A stretch of 14,416 bases of DNA. Origin: Leptospiraceae bacterium. Its GTDB lineage: Bacteria; Spirochaetota; Leptospiria; Leptospirales; Leptospiraceae. Positions 7,058 through 14,416 of the stretch are shown here, piece after piece; within the stretch, counting starts at the first letter, position 1; each line of letters opens with the position of its first letter. The translations under genes and the position numbers were made by a program. The notes under the pieces were generated by a model. That model ran no database searches, was not told the DNA's origin, and saw only the letters and a program-made list of their open reading frames with translations. The stretch is from positions 1 to 14,416 of the forward strand of contig JAIXRB010000208.1 in NCBI GenBank assembly GCA_027485405.1, given 5' to 3'.

Positions 7058-8584
7058 ATGAAAAGAAAGTTTTATGTAGTCCCTATTTTGTTAGCTGTAT
7101 TCGTTTGGAATTGTTCCAAAGACTCACAGGAATTGGCAACGTTTGACGGTGGATCTGTCACAAGATTTGAAATGTTGAAAACCCTCGAGCTTATGCAAAG
7201 AGGTAGAAAGCAAAACGAACCAATCAGTGCTGAAATCCAAGCAAAGATTTTAGAAAACATAGCTATTCAAAAAATGATTTATGAATCTATGCGTCAGACG
7301 GGACGGCTAAAAGAAACAGAAATCGTTACAATGACTGATTTCCTTTCGCCTGTTTTAAAATCGAATCTTTACTTTGAAAATTATGCGAAGACCATAGTAA
7401 AAAACTCTCCTTTAGAATTTGCTGTCCTAGAAATTATGATTCTTAGAAGACCCGCAGTTGGAGATTTGAAAGAGATAGCTACAAATCACTTAACTACTCT
7501 TAACTCTCTTGGATCAAATAAAGCAAAAAGCGAATACATATCTGAAAACACAGAAGAGACTTCCAGAAAAGCGATTAGTGGACTAACTGAACCGCTATGT
7601 ACCAATTGCGGGCCCAGCCAATTCCAGGAGATTTTGGACATAGCAGGATCAGCAAAAGGTAGTGATTTTGTTCTCTATCTTCCTCCAGGAATGGAAGAAG
7701 TAGCTTACATCGTTCGAAAGGTTGATACAGAACGAGTTCACCCTGAACGCTTAGGTTTGTATTTTACACGCATTTTTACAAAGTTCCAAAAACTTGCTAA
7801 GCAATACTTTGAGAATAAAGGCATTGATCCTTCCAAACCAGAAAACCGAGAAATTGGTTACTATGCTGATGGTGACCCTAAAGAGAAAGGGGAACAATAC
7901 GGGGGATTTAGCTTTCGACAATTTGAACGCTATGCCATGGATTTGGAAAAAAAGCGAATTGAAGATGAGGCTCAGATCAGTTACGAACAACCACCTGAGC
8001 TAGGATCAAAGGATGCCGATCTGAGTAAGGTTTTCCCTCCTGAAACAGTGCTAGTTCGATTTAAATCAGAACCTTACAAAATGGCTGATTTGCTACAATT
8101 GTACAATTCCCTGCCCCCGGCAATTCTCCCACCCGTGACTAGCGAAAGCGCAAAGATCCAAGAGGCTTTGAAGTTTTTTTCCCAAACAGTAATTCAGTCG
8201 TTAACTGGCAAAAATTCACCGACCATCCAAAAGGTTTCCGAATCGAAGGACTACCATTTCAATATTGCTACTAACTTGCAAGCCCTCGCTATCAATATCT
8301 GGATCAAAGACTTAAACAAAGATCCGATTGTTGTCTCCGAACAACAAATGAAAGACGAATATGAAGTAGGTAAATTGTATGCTTACTCGGCGCCTGATCC
8401 TAAAAATCCTGAGAATCGAAACCCTCTCCCATTTGCGGCTGTTAAGGACAAAATCAAAGATTCTTTGACCGAAAGAGCAAAGGAAGGCAAACAAAGGGAA
8501 GCAATTGAGGGATTGAAAGCTAGCTTTCATTTTTCCATCAAAACAGACAAATTAGAAACGCTGGAACCTAAGGAAAAAGATTAG
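7058..8584 (+). CDS. predicted lipoprotein with SurA/parvulin-like architecture
   Basis: The start MKRKFYVVPILLAVFVWNC is a lipoprotein signal with Cys19 as the likely lipidation site. The mature N-terminus (LATFDGGSVTRFEM followed by helices to about residue 110) resembles the N-terminal chaperone region of SurA/PpiD proteins, where a short strand with V-x-G-x-x-I/V-T-x-x-E leads into helices. The section around 120-230 could be a degenerate parvulin domain ending in VAYIVRKVDTERV. The last 60 residues (Y-x-V-G-K-L-Y-A-Y, FAAVKDKIKDSLTERAKEGK) resemble the C-terminal helix of that group. A CxxC pair, Cys181 and Cys184, sits in the middle. The role is inferred: folding of envelope or outer-membrane proteins. 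Catalytic parvulin residues could not be assigned. The 508-residue length exceeds SurA (about 430). Confidence 0.7.
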   Translation: MKRKFYVVPILLAVFVWNCSKDSQELATFDGGSVTRFEMLKTLELMQRGRKQNEPISAEIQAKILENIAIQKMIYESMRQTGRLKETEIVTMTDFLSPVLKSNLYFENYAKTIVKNSPLEFAVLEIMILRRPAVGDLKEIATNHLTTLNSLGSNKAKSEYISENTEETSRKAISGLTEPLCTNCGPSQFQEILDIAGSAKGSDFVLYLPPGMEEVAYIVRKVDTERVHPERLGLYFTRIFTKFQKLAKQYFENKGIDPSKPENREIGYYADGDPKEKGEQYGGFSFRQFERYAMDLEKKRIEDEAQISYEQPPELGSKDADLSKVFPPETVLVRFKSEPYKMADLLQLYNSLPPAILPPVTSESAKIQEALKFFSQTVIQSLTGKNSPTIQKVSESKDYHFNIATNLQALAINIWIKDLNKDPIVVSEQQMKDEYEVGKLYAYSAPDPKNPENRNPLPFAAVKDKIKDSLTERAKEGKQREAIEGLKASFHFSIKTDKLETLEPKEKD

Positions 8585-8611
8585 TTCTAATCTCAAAGCA
8601 ATTCCAAAGAA

Positions 8612-10159
8612 ATGAAGCAATCGGAAGATGGTTGGGCAACTCGAATTGGCTTAATCCTAGCCGTTGCTAGTGGAGCCATTGGTTTAGGGAACTTTTTAAG
8701 GTTCCCGGGCCAAGCTGTTCAAAATGGTGGGGGAGCCTTTATGGTTCCTTACATGATTAGCTTTGTTATCTTAGGAATTCCTGTTTGTTTGGCAGAATGG
8801 ACTATGGGCAGAATGGCTGGGAAATCAGGCCATAGCGCTCCTTTTCTTTTTAGCCATTTTTTAAAGGGCTACCCTCTCAAAATCACAGGAACCATCGGAG
8901 TTATGGTTCCAATTATGATCTATGTTTATTATGTTTTTATTGAAAGCTGGTGCCTTGCTTACGCTTATTCCTTTTTGATTGGGAAAACCAGCAATCCGAA
9001 CCTAACTGACCAAGGAATTCCTTCTTTAGATCGCTCTACTGATTTCTTTTTAACCCTAACGGGAGCTAGAGAACATGGAGCGAGTTTTGAAAGCAGTATT
9101 CTAGTTTTCTTTTTTCTTTGTGTTTTCTTTAATTTTATACTGGTTTATAGAGGTCTTTCTAAAGGACTTGAAGCCTTTGCAAAACTTGCCATGCCTGTTA
9201 TGGCTATCTGTGCAACAATCATACTAATTAGAGTCTTAACGATACCAGGAATCGAAAAAGGTTTGGCGATAATGTGGAACCCAAAATGGGAATCTCTTCT
9301 GCAACCTAAGGTTTGGTTGAGTGCGGCAGGTCAGATATTCTTTTCATTGTCTACGGGATTCGGAATTGCCTTAGTCTTCTCCAGTTTTTTGAAAAAAAAG
9401 GATGATGTAGTGCTTTCCAGTCTATCCAGCGCATCCTTAAACGAGTTTGCTGAAGTAGTCTATGGGGGAATGATCACTATTCCTGTAGCTTTTCTTTTTC
9501 TTGGCATGAGTGCGACGCAGTTTGGAACCTTTGGGATGGGATTTATAGCCCTTCCGGCAGTGTTTTCCATGATGCCCAGCGGCAATGTCTTTGGGGCACT
9601 GTGGTACTTAGTTCTGTTTTTAGCGGCTCTCACATCGTCGGTCACTATGTTACAGCCAGGAGTTCTGTTTTTGGAAGAAGGGTTTCGCCTAAGTAAAAGA
9701 AAGGCTTCTTTTTTTATCTTTCTCTTTTCTTTGTCTGTTTCCCTACCCCTTATTTATTTCAATAAAGACTTTTTGGCATTGGACGTGACAGACTTTTATG
9801 TTGGCACTGTTTTGATTTATGTATTAGCAACGATTCAGATCTTTATATTTACATTTAAAATTGGAGTAAAAGAAGGATCGGAATCTGCAAAAGAAGGATC
9901 TATCATACCTATCCCACAGTTGATTCAGTTCGTTATGAAATACATCACGCCGTGGTTTCTCGTCTTTGTCTTTTTATCCTTTTGTTATATGAATTTACCT
10001 GAGTATTGGGATAAAATGGACCCAAGTAAAACTTCGGAGCCAAGTAAGGCTTATGTGGCACAAGGTGTAGTTTTGGGACTAATCAGCATCTTTTCATTTT
10101 TTTATGTCCTAGTTTCCAAGGCTTTAAATAACAAGGAATCTCATGTCAGCTCTCGATAG
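8612..10159 (+). CDS. LeuT-type sodium:amino-acid symporter (NSS/SNF family)
   Basis: This is an inner-membrane transporter with 12 predicted helices and 515 residues, closely resembling Aquifex LeuT (519 residues); numbering coincides through TM1. WATRIGLILAVASGAIGLGN at 8-27 and FLRFP at 28-32 are the family TM1 signature. Na1 ligands correspond to Ala22, Asn27, Ser245 and Asn277, and Na2 ligands to Thr341 and Ser342. The substrate gate tyrosine is Tyr107, and TM6 reads FFSLSTGF (243-250). Gly24 replaces the aspartate of monoamine transporters, so an amino acid with a free carboxylate is the expected substrate. Glu281, equivalent to LeuT Glu290, suggests chloride-independent transport. Pocket differences from LeuT are Asn21 to Gly, Val104 to Ile103 and Ile359 to Met346, so leucine itself may not be the substrate. 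It overlaps the following microprotein gene by 17 bases. Confidence 0.93.
   Translation: MKQSEDGWATRIGLILAVASGAIGLGNFLRFPGQAVQNGGGAFMVPYMISFVILGIPVCLAEWTMGRMAGKSGHSAPFLFSHFLKGYPLKITGTIGVMVPIMIYVYYVFIESWCLAYAYSFLIGKTSNPNLTDQGIPSLDRSTDFFLTLTGAREHGASFESSILVFFFLCVFFNFILVYRGLSKGLEAFAKLAMPVMAICATIILIRVLTIPGIEKGLAIMWNPKWESLLQPKVWLSAAGQIFFSLSTGFGIALVFSSFLKKKDDVVLSSLSSASLNEFAEVVYGGMITIPVAFLFLGMSATQFGTFGMGFIALPAVFSMMPSGNVFGALWYLVLFLAALTSSVTMLQPGVLFLEEGFRLSKRKASFFIFLFSLSVSLPLIYFNKDFLALDVTDFYVGTVLIYVLATIQIFIFTFKIGVKEGSESAKEGSIIPIPQLIQFVMKYITPWFLVFVFLSFCYMNLPEYWDKMDPSKTSEPSKAYVAQGVVLGLISIFSFFYVLVSKALNNKESHVSSR
10133..10137 (+). promoter_or_regulatory. ribosome-binding site of the 40-residue microprotein
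   Basis: AAGGA lies five bases before the ATG at 10143 and within the 3' end of the transporter gene. It is one of the better Shine-Dalgarno matches in the window and supports translation of the short gene. Confidence 0.7.
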
Positions 10160-10265
10160 TTCAGTGTTGAATTGGCAGGGAATCAGCATAATGGTGATTT
10201 CCCTTACCATGGTGACCAGTTTAGCAATAGTTTGCCTTTTTCTCCTATCTAAGAATAAAGAATGA
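10143..10265 (+). CDS. 40-residue single-helix membrane microprotein, possible transporter small subunit
   Basis: The frame runs from ATG 10143 to TGA 10263-10265. The N-terminal 12 residues (MSALDSSVLNWQ) are polar. A continuous hydrophobic helix follows at about 13-35 (SIMVISLTMVTSLAIVCLFL in its core), then a basic SKNKE tail, predicting one transmembrane segment with the C-terminus inside. It has an AAGGA ribosome-binding site, starts inside the transporter gene (17-base overlap) and its stop overlaps the helicase ATG as ATGA. In Corynebacterium, MetS is a small membrane protein required by the NSS-family importer MetP. This gene has the same position and topology, but sequence homology to MetS is not established. 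It could instead be an unrelated small membrane protein or only a coupling leader for the helicase. Confidence 0.75.
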   Translation: MSALDSSVLNWQGISIMVISLTMVTSLAIVCLFLLSKNKE

Positions 10266-12256
10266 GTGTTTCTGTAAAAGAAGTCTTTGAGAAGTCACTA
10301 AGCAAACTTTGGACTGACTACGAACCTAGAAAGTCTCAGGTCAAAATGGCCCTCGAAGTAGAATCTGCTCTAAAAGATTCAACACATACAATTATAGAAG
10401 CAGGGACTGGGGTAGGAAAATCATTAGCTTATTTGATTCCATCAGCTTTGTTCGCCATTGAAAACCAAGAGTTGGTTGTCATTTCCACTGAGACAAAATC
10501 CCTCCAAGACCAAATCGCTAAAAAAGATATAGATATTCTTTTAAAACTTGGAATCCCATGCAAAGCCGAAGTAGCACTGGGTGCAAGTAACTACTTATGC
10601 AAAAGAAAACTGAGCAAAATTCTCGATAAAGGTGACTTTGGTCCTGAAATGTCAAATGAGTTGGAAAACTTTTTAGCATGGGAAAGAGAAACTTCTTCTG
10701 GCATACGAACTGATTATTCTGGGTTTATTTCTAATTCTTTTTGGAGTTCTGTCAGTCGAGATCCTGACAATTGTTTGGCAAAGAGTTGCCCTAATTTTTC
10801 GATATCCTACTATTTCCTAGAAAAAGAAAAATGGAAATCAGCGCAAATTCTAATTGTAAATCATGCTTTGCTTGCGGCTCATATGGCTGGAGATTTCAGG
10901 ATTCTACCACCTTTCAAGCATTTAATTGTTGATGAAGCACACGCCCTCCCCGATTCCATTGGTAAAGCCTTTGGAGAAGACTTCAATTATGAAGCAATTA
11001 GTGGGCTTTTGGCATTTTTATATATCCAAGATAAAAAATCCGGTTTAATCGCTAAACTTAAGCGGGAAGAAGAGAAAAGCCTAATTGGATTGGTTTTGGA
11101 TGCCCAAAAGAAAATGAATGATTTCTTTGTGAAAAGTCTTTCTGAAATTCCTATGACTTTTCAATTTGCCTTTCGTCACAAAAATCCCGTTAGACTAGAT
11201 GAAGGATTATTTGAAGATGCTCTTGTGGATTTAGCGAATGAAATCCAGTCCGTTTCCGAAAACTACAGAAAGGAAAGCGAAGACTCGGATGAAAAAGAAA
11301 TCGCAATTGGCTTAGATCTTTGTATCAGTAAACTGCAAAAAACAGCCTTATTCGTACAAGGATTTCGTGAAAAAAACAATTCAAATTTGGTGTATTGGAT
11401 AGAACCAGCATCTCAAAACTCAAAAGATAGATTTTATAAATTTTACAATCAACCAAAGAATGTAGAAGACATTCTAAAAGACAAACTGTTTCCAAACCTA
11501 GAATCGGTTGTACTCACTAGCGCAACACTTGCCACAGAGAATAATAATTTTCAGTTTTTTAAAAAAGAGATTGGAAACACTTCTATAAAAGCTCTTTCCC
11601 TTCCCTCTCCATTTCCTTATGAAAAAAATGCACTTCTGTTTGTCCCAAAGAACATTGCAGACCCAGTTTCTCAACCAGATAGAAACAAAATAGACGTTAG
11701 CTATTATATCCAAAGGCTTTTGCAAATTTCTCAAGGCAGAGCCTTTGTGCTTTTTACAGCTAACCGAACTTTGCAAGATATCTTTGAGGAATTGAAACCT
11801 AAATTGAATTTTCCTCTATTTAGCCAAGTTGAGTTGGGTCCCATCCAAGCGAAGAAGGAATTTCTCAATAACCCCCATGCGGTCTTGTTCGGAGTTTCTT
11901 CATTTTGGCAAGGTATTGATATCAAAGGAGACCAACTCAAACAAGTTATCATCGCCAAGCTACCATTTCAGGTTCCCACCGAACCAGTTTTGCAGGCAAA
12001 AATGGAAGATTTTGAAAAGGAAGGTAGAAATCCTTTTTGGGAAATGCAAATTCCAAAGACATGTCTTTCTCTTCGACAGGGTTTTGGTCGTTTGATCCGA
12101 AGCGGAGAAGACACTGGAATTGTTAGTATTTTAGATCCGAGAATCCATACAAAAATGTATGGCAAAAACATACTCAAAAGCTTACCCGCAAATTTGCCTT
12201 TGATAACAAATGTGGAAGATTTGCAGACAAAATACGAGAATTTACCGAAGTATTAG
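10262..12256 (+). CDS. DinG/XPD-family superfamily 2 DNA helicase
   Basis: This is an ATP-dependent DNA helicase resembling DinG and YoaA, which unwind DNA 5'-3' and act on R-loops or damaged forks. Motif I is GTGVGKS at 48-54, motif II is DEAH at 224-227, motif III-like TSATL follows near 420, and motif VI is QGFGRLIR at 606-613. SFWQGIDIKGD and AKLPF are typical of the family. The iron-sulfur domain between motifs Ia and II has Cys113 (NYLCKRK), Cys171 and Cys176 (NCLAKSCPNF). The fourth ligand position is Ser182 where YoaA-type proteins have Cys. NHALLAAHM follows as usual. The 664 residues fall between YoaA and DinG. The ATG overlaps the microprotein stop, has no strong Shine-Dalgarno, and is therefore probably translationally coupled. 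No extra exonuclease domain is present. Confidence 0.92.
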   Translation: MSVSVKEVFEKSLSKLWTDYEPRKSQVKMALEVESALKDSTHTIIEAGTGVGKSLAYLIPSALFAIENQELVVISTETKSLQDQIAKKDIDILLKLGIPCKAEVALGASNYLCKRKLSKILDKGDFGPEMSNELENFLAWERETSSGIRTDYSGFISNSFWSSVSRDPDNCLAKSCPNFSISYYFLEKEKWKSAQILIVNHALLAAHMAGDFRILPPFKHLIVDEAHALPDSIGKAFGEDFNYEAISGLLAFLYIQDKKSGLIAKLKREEEKSLIGLVLDAQKKMNDFFVKSLSEIPMTFQFAFRHKNPVRLDEGLFEDALVDLANEIQSVSENYRKESEDSDEKEIAIGLDLCISKLQKTALFVQGFREKNNSNLVYWIEPASQNSKDRFYKFYNQPKNVEDILKDKLFPNLESVVLTSATLATENNNFQFFKKEIGNTSIKALSLPSPFPYEKNALLFVPKNIADPVSQPDRNKIDVSYYIQRLLQISQGRAFVLFTANRTLQDIFEELKPKLNFPLFSQVELGPIQAKKEFLNNPHAVLFGVSSFWQGIDIKGDQLKQVIIAKLPFQVPTEPVLQAKMEDFEKEGRNPFWEMQIPKTCLSLRQGFGRLIRSGEDTGIVSILDPRIHTKMYGKNILKSLPANLPLITNVEDLQTKYENLPKY

Positions 12257-12259
12257 AAT

Positions 12260-13111
12260 ATGAAGGTTTGGACAGCAATGATCGCCGTACTTCTTATCAA
12301 TGAAGTGCATGCCAATGAAGTGATTGATTTGGACTTTTACGGAACCCAAGTGAATTGGTCTCGATTGCAGGTTGTGGCATCTGTTACTGAAAAAATTCCA
12401 AAGTTAATTGTAGACCCGGATCATCCTGAATATAAGAAGCCAGGAACAACGGAGAATCCAACTCATCTCACTTTAAAGAAAAAAATGAGGGAAAACCTTC
12501 GCATCAGACTCAACCAAAGAATAGAATCATTGTTTTACGATTCATCGGTAAAAGTCTTTGAACTTGCTGAGAAAGACAAAAAAGTCAGAGACAGAATCAA
12601 TCAGTATTTCTTTGAAGAATTTGAAGCGATCAGCATCAATCAAGAAAAGAACATGTTTATATCCAAGGCATCCCTTTCATTTATAGGCAAGCGCGGTTTT
12701 ATTGCCTATCTGCCTACTCAATTCGAAAAAGAAGAAATACCAATTCTTTCGGAAAGTGCCTTGCCTACGGCTTTTAGCGGAATCATTGTAGATGCCAGAC
12801 ACTTAGATATTAAGAAAGCAATCTATCCTAAAATCCAATCAGATCGAGGAGTGGACATTTACTCTCCCCTTCTGGTTCGTGAAAGTTATGCAATTGAGAC
12901 TGGATATGTGCACTATCGGAAGAATCCAATGGACAATGAAAACCAAGCTATCGTAGGGAAAAATCCCTATATGGTAGTTGCGTTGGGTTTAAGCGGAAAG
13001 AATGAAACGGACTTGATTTTGCCATCTAATGAGGTGGCAAAAATCATTGCCCATCCCGAAACTCGCAAAGCTCTTAAACAGTGCAGAGTTCTGATTTTAG
13101 TTTCAAAGTAA
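12260..13111 (+). CDS. exported protein with LPP20/FlgT-like C-terminal region
   Basis: This is a 283-residue protein with a signal peptide (MKVWTAMIAVLLINEVHA, probable cleavage after VHA-N), so it is likely periplasmic or envelope-attached; no lipobox cysteine is seen. The C-terminal half carries SGIIVDARHLDIKKAIYPKI at 173-192, then DRGVDIYSPLLV, a GYVHYRKN segment, VGKNPYMVVALGLSG and a final DLILPSNEVAKII. This order matches the pattern seen in LPP20-like and FlgT-related envelope proteins: a V/I-D-A-R strand, P-x-I with G-x-x-V/I-Y, and G-x-NP-x-V-V-A. The N-terminal half, with KKKMRENLRIRLNQRIESL, is helical and unrecognised. A flagellar link is only suggestive. It starts 3 bases after the helicase stop and overlaps the convergent TPR gene by 38 bases. 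Confidence 0.72.
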   Translation: MKVWTAMIAVLLINEVHANEVIDLDFYGTQVNWSRLQVVASVTEKIPKLIVDPDHPEYKKPGTTENPTHLTLKKKMRENLRIRLNQRIESLFYDSSVKVFELAEKDKKVRDRINQYFFEEFEAISINQEKNMFISKASLSFIGKRGFIAYLPTQFEKEEIPILSESALPTAFSGIIVDARHLDIKKAIYPKIQSDRGVDIYSPLLVRESYAIETGYVHYRKNPMDNENQAIVGKNPYMVVALGLSGKNETDLILPSNEVAKIIAHPETRKALKQCRVLILVSK

Positions 13112-13877
13112 GATTAGAAAAAAGTCGTTCCGCTTTCTCGTATTCTCCATTGAAAAGATAAGCAAATCCCATATCCTCTAATTCCTTTATAGAAAGTTCA
13201 TTGGTTCTTTTTTCTAATAAAGCTATTTTAGCAAAGATTGAGTCGTAGCTTTTCTTTTTTTCTTCAAAGGATGGCAATTCCAGTTTTCCTGGAATGGATT
13301 CTAAAATTAAATTAGCTTCTTTAGGCCGATTCAAAAACAAAAGCGACATGCCAATTAGTTTATGAATGTCTGGATCATTCAAATGACGACTGTTCGCTTT
13401 GTAAAGCAAAACCACATCCTCATATTTTCTTAATTGATAGGCGACATTCAATTCTTCTTTGATAAAGGAGAAGGAGTCATACTTTTTTTTGTATAACTCT
13501 ATGATCTTCTTTATGTCAGAATAGTTTTCGGAAGCGTAAAAAATCTTGATGGATAGCTGAATAATTGAATAGCAAATATTTGCATTGTTTCCTTGGAAAT
13601 ACAGGCTGATATGGCTTGCGGCTTCTTTAGAATTTCCTTTCAAGAAACAAAAGAGTCCTTCAACGATTCCAGATAGTTTAGATATTCCAACCGAAGAGGA
13701 AATCGTTACCTTCCCATGAATTTCATACTGAGCCAAAATTGCCAAATGCTGAATAAAGTGATTTCCTGGATTGTTTTCGGCTAACCTGACAACTTCATCA
13801 TTCGCGCCGACTTCAAACAATTCCCAGGTTTCATCTTCTGGGCTTAAGATAGATACTTTGGATGCTTGCTTTGCCAT
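13074..13877 (-). CDS. TPR-like repeat protein
   Basis: This 267-residue protein is almost wholly helical, without signal peptide or membrane segments. Tetratricopeptide-like units are visible in the second half, for example IGMSLLFLNRPKEANLILESI (around 173-193) and MGFAYLFNGEYEKAERLFSNL (around 236-256). These show the G-x3-hydrophobic, Y/R-x-x-A and L-hydrophobic spacing of the repeat. The first half, with LAENNPGNHFIQHLAILAQYEI, looks like degenerate repeats. A scaffold or protein-binding role is inferred. The start at 13877 is well supported by a strong Shine-Dalgarno. The 3' end runs 38 bases into the convergent exported-protein gene. It is divergent from folD, with 117 bases between the starts. 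Confidence 0.8.
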   Translation of the reverse strand: MAKQASKVSILSPEDETWELFEVGANDEVVRLAENNPGNHFIQHLAILAQYEIHGKVTISSSVGISKLSGIVEGLFCFLKGNSKEAASHISLYFQGNNANICYSIIQLSIKIFYASENYSDIKKIIELYKKKYDSFSFIKEELNVAYQLRKYEDVVLLYKANSRHLNDPDIHKLIGMSLLFLNRPKEANLILESIPGKLELPSFEEKKKSYDSIFAKIALLEKRTNELSIKELEDMGFAYLFNGEYEKAERLFSNLTLKLKSELCTV

Positions 13878-13994
13878 GGGCTTACCTCACCTCTAAAATT
13901 TCGGCAATTGCTCAAGTTTTTTCTGAAATAAATTTGAAAGACCTCCGCTTAATTGCTCTTGCCAGGGTGCTTTTCTTTGACAGCATTGAAATCC
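13878..13994. other. divergent intergenic region between TPR-like gene and folD
   Basis: These 117 bases must hold promoters for both divergent genes and form the only true intergenic gap over 100 bases in the window. A weak plus-strand candidate is TTGCTC (13908-13913) with TAAATT (13929-13934), but the 15-base spacer is short. No clear minus-strand -10 box, palindrome or riboswitch-like structure was seen. Confidence 0.4.
13885..13894 (-). promoter_or_regulatory. strong ribosome-binding site of the TPR-like gene
   Basis: On the minus strand, AGAGGTGAGG ends seven to eight bases before the ATG at 13877. It is the best match to the 16S anti-Shine-Dalgarno in the window and fixes the start of the TPR-like gene. 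Confidence 0.75.
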
Positions 13995-14416
13995 ATGGAA
14001 TCCCCTATTCTTTTGGATGGAAAGCTAGTAGCCGCAAAGATCCGAGCCAAAATCAAAGAAGATGTTACCCAAGCAACCATCGGCGGACGAGAAAAGCCAA
14101 CTTTGGCAACGATTCTCGTAGGAAACAACCCAGCTTCAGAGACTTACGTGGGTATGAAGATTAAGGCCTGTGATGCCGCTGGCATTGGCTCACAATTGGT
14201 CAAATTGCCTGAATCAACTTCTACGAAAGAACTTCTCTCGGAAATCGACAGAATCAATCGAGATCAGTCCATCCAAGGCATTCTCTTGCAACACCCTGTT
14301 CCTTCACAAATTGACGAAAGAGAGTGTTTCGATGCGATCCTTCCGGAGAAGGACGTGGACGGAGTGACTAGTTCTTCTTTTGGGAAAGTCTCTATGAATA
14401 AAGAGAGTTTCTTCCC
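13995..14416 (+). CDS. folD: FolD, methylenetetrahydrofolate dehydrogenase/cyclohydrolase (3' end outside window)
   Basis: FolD is a bifunctional cytoplasmic enzyme that interconverts 5,10-methylene- and 10-formyl-tetrahydrofolate using NADP. The first 140 residues are present. LVGNNPASETYVGMKIKAC at 41-59 carries the folate-site Tyr51 and catalytic Lys55. GILLQHPVP at 95-103 carries Gln99, and PEKDVDG at 117-123 carries Asp122; all match E. coli FolD shifted by one. The usual GILVQLPLP is GILLQHPVP here, and GFxxxN-type residues after DVDG are replaced by GVTSSSFG. ATG 13995 is the likely start, placing LLDGK at residues 6-10 as in homologues; an in-frame TTG lies at 13986. No clear ribosome-binding site precedes it. 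Confidence 0.95.
   Translation, partial: MESPILLDGKLVAAKIRAKIKEDVTQATIGGREKPTLATILVGNNPASETYVGMKIKACDAAGIGSQLVKLPESTSTKELLSEIDRINRDQSIQGILLQHPVPSQIDERECFDAILPEKDVDGVTSSSFGKVSMNKESFF

Noticed and set aside
13977..13982. Perfect TTGACA -35-like box before folD
   Set aside because: Only 12 bases separate it from the folD ATG, so any matching -10 box would fall inside the coding region. It could not drive a transcript that includes this start.
13862..14367. Plus-strand open frames over the TPR-like gene start and folD
   Set aside because: They read folD and the intergenic region in a wrong frame; the FolD frame has clear catalytic motifs.
1..14416. Mobile elements, CRISPR arrays, tRNA/rRNA genes, riboswitches
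   Set aside because: No transposase or integrase motif, regular repeat array, long terminal inverted repeat or recognisable RNA fold was seen. Gene spacing leaves almost no room for them.

Overview
The window looks like chromosomal DNA from a spirochaete, most likely Leptospira. The reasons are moderate-to-low GC, densely packed genes with many ATGA-type stop/start overlaps, lipoprotein signal peptides with a loose lipobox, and gene content familiar from that genus (a second, divergent ClpP; TldD/PmbA; small STAS proteins; a SurA-like lipoprotein). The genus is inferred from protein character, not from a marker gene. No mobile element, RNA gene, CRISPR array or convincing intrinsic terminator was seen.

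Layout. (1) 3-5547, plus strand: the tail of an unidentified gene, then clpP (ClpP2-like), a YheT-type alpha/beta hydrolase, tldD, pmbA/tldE, a DUF4416 protein and a small lipoprotein. Each gene touches or nearly touches the next, so this is probably one transcription unit centred on proteolysis. (2) 5533-6648, minus strand: a STAS-domain protein followed directly by a SEC59/DGK1-type membrane lipid kinase. The kinase 3' end overlaps the lipoprotein gene tail to tail. (3) 6687-13111, plus strand: a short coiled-coil protein, a SurA/parvulin-like lipoprotein, a LeuT-type sodium:amino-acid symporter, a previously unlisted 40-residue single-helix protein, a DinG/XPD-family helicase and an exported protein with an LPP20/FlgT-like C-terminal half. 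(4) 13074-13877, minus strand: a TPR-like protein whose 3' end overlaps its neighbour. (5) 13995 to the end, plus strand: the N-terminal part of folD.

The most novel item is the 40-residue membrane microprotein at 10143-10265. It has a strong ribosome-binding site, overlaps the LeuT-like transporter by 17 bases and overlaps the helicase start by ATGA. Its position and topology recall the MetS small subunits that accompany some bacterial members of the same transporter family. The second is the DinG-like helicase, which keeps three of the four iron-sulfur cysteines and has serine in the fourth position. The ClpP with a divergent N-terminus in an apparent operon with TldD/TldE is the third point worth following.
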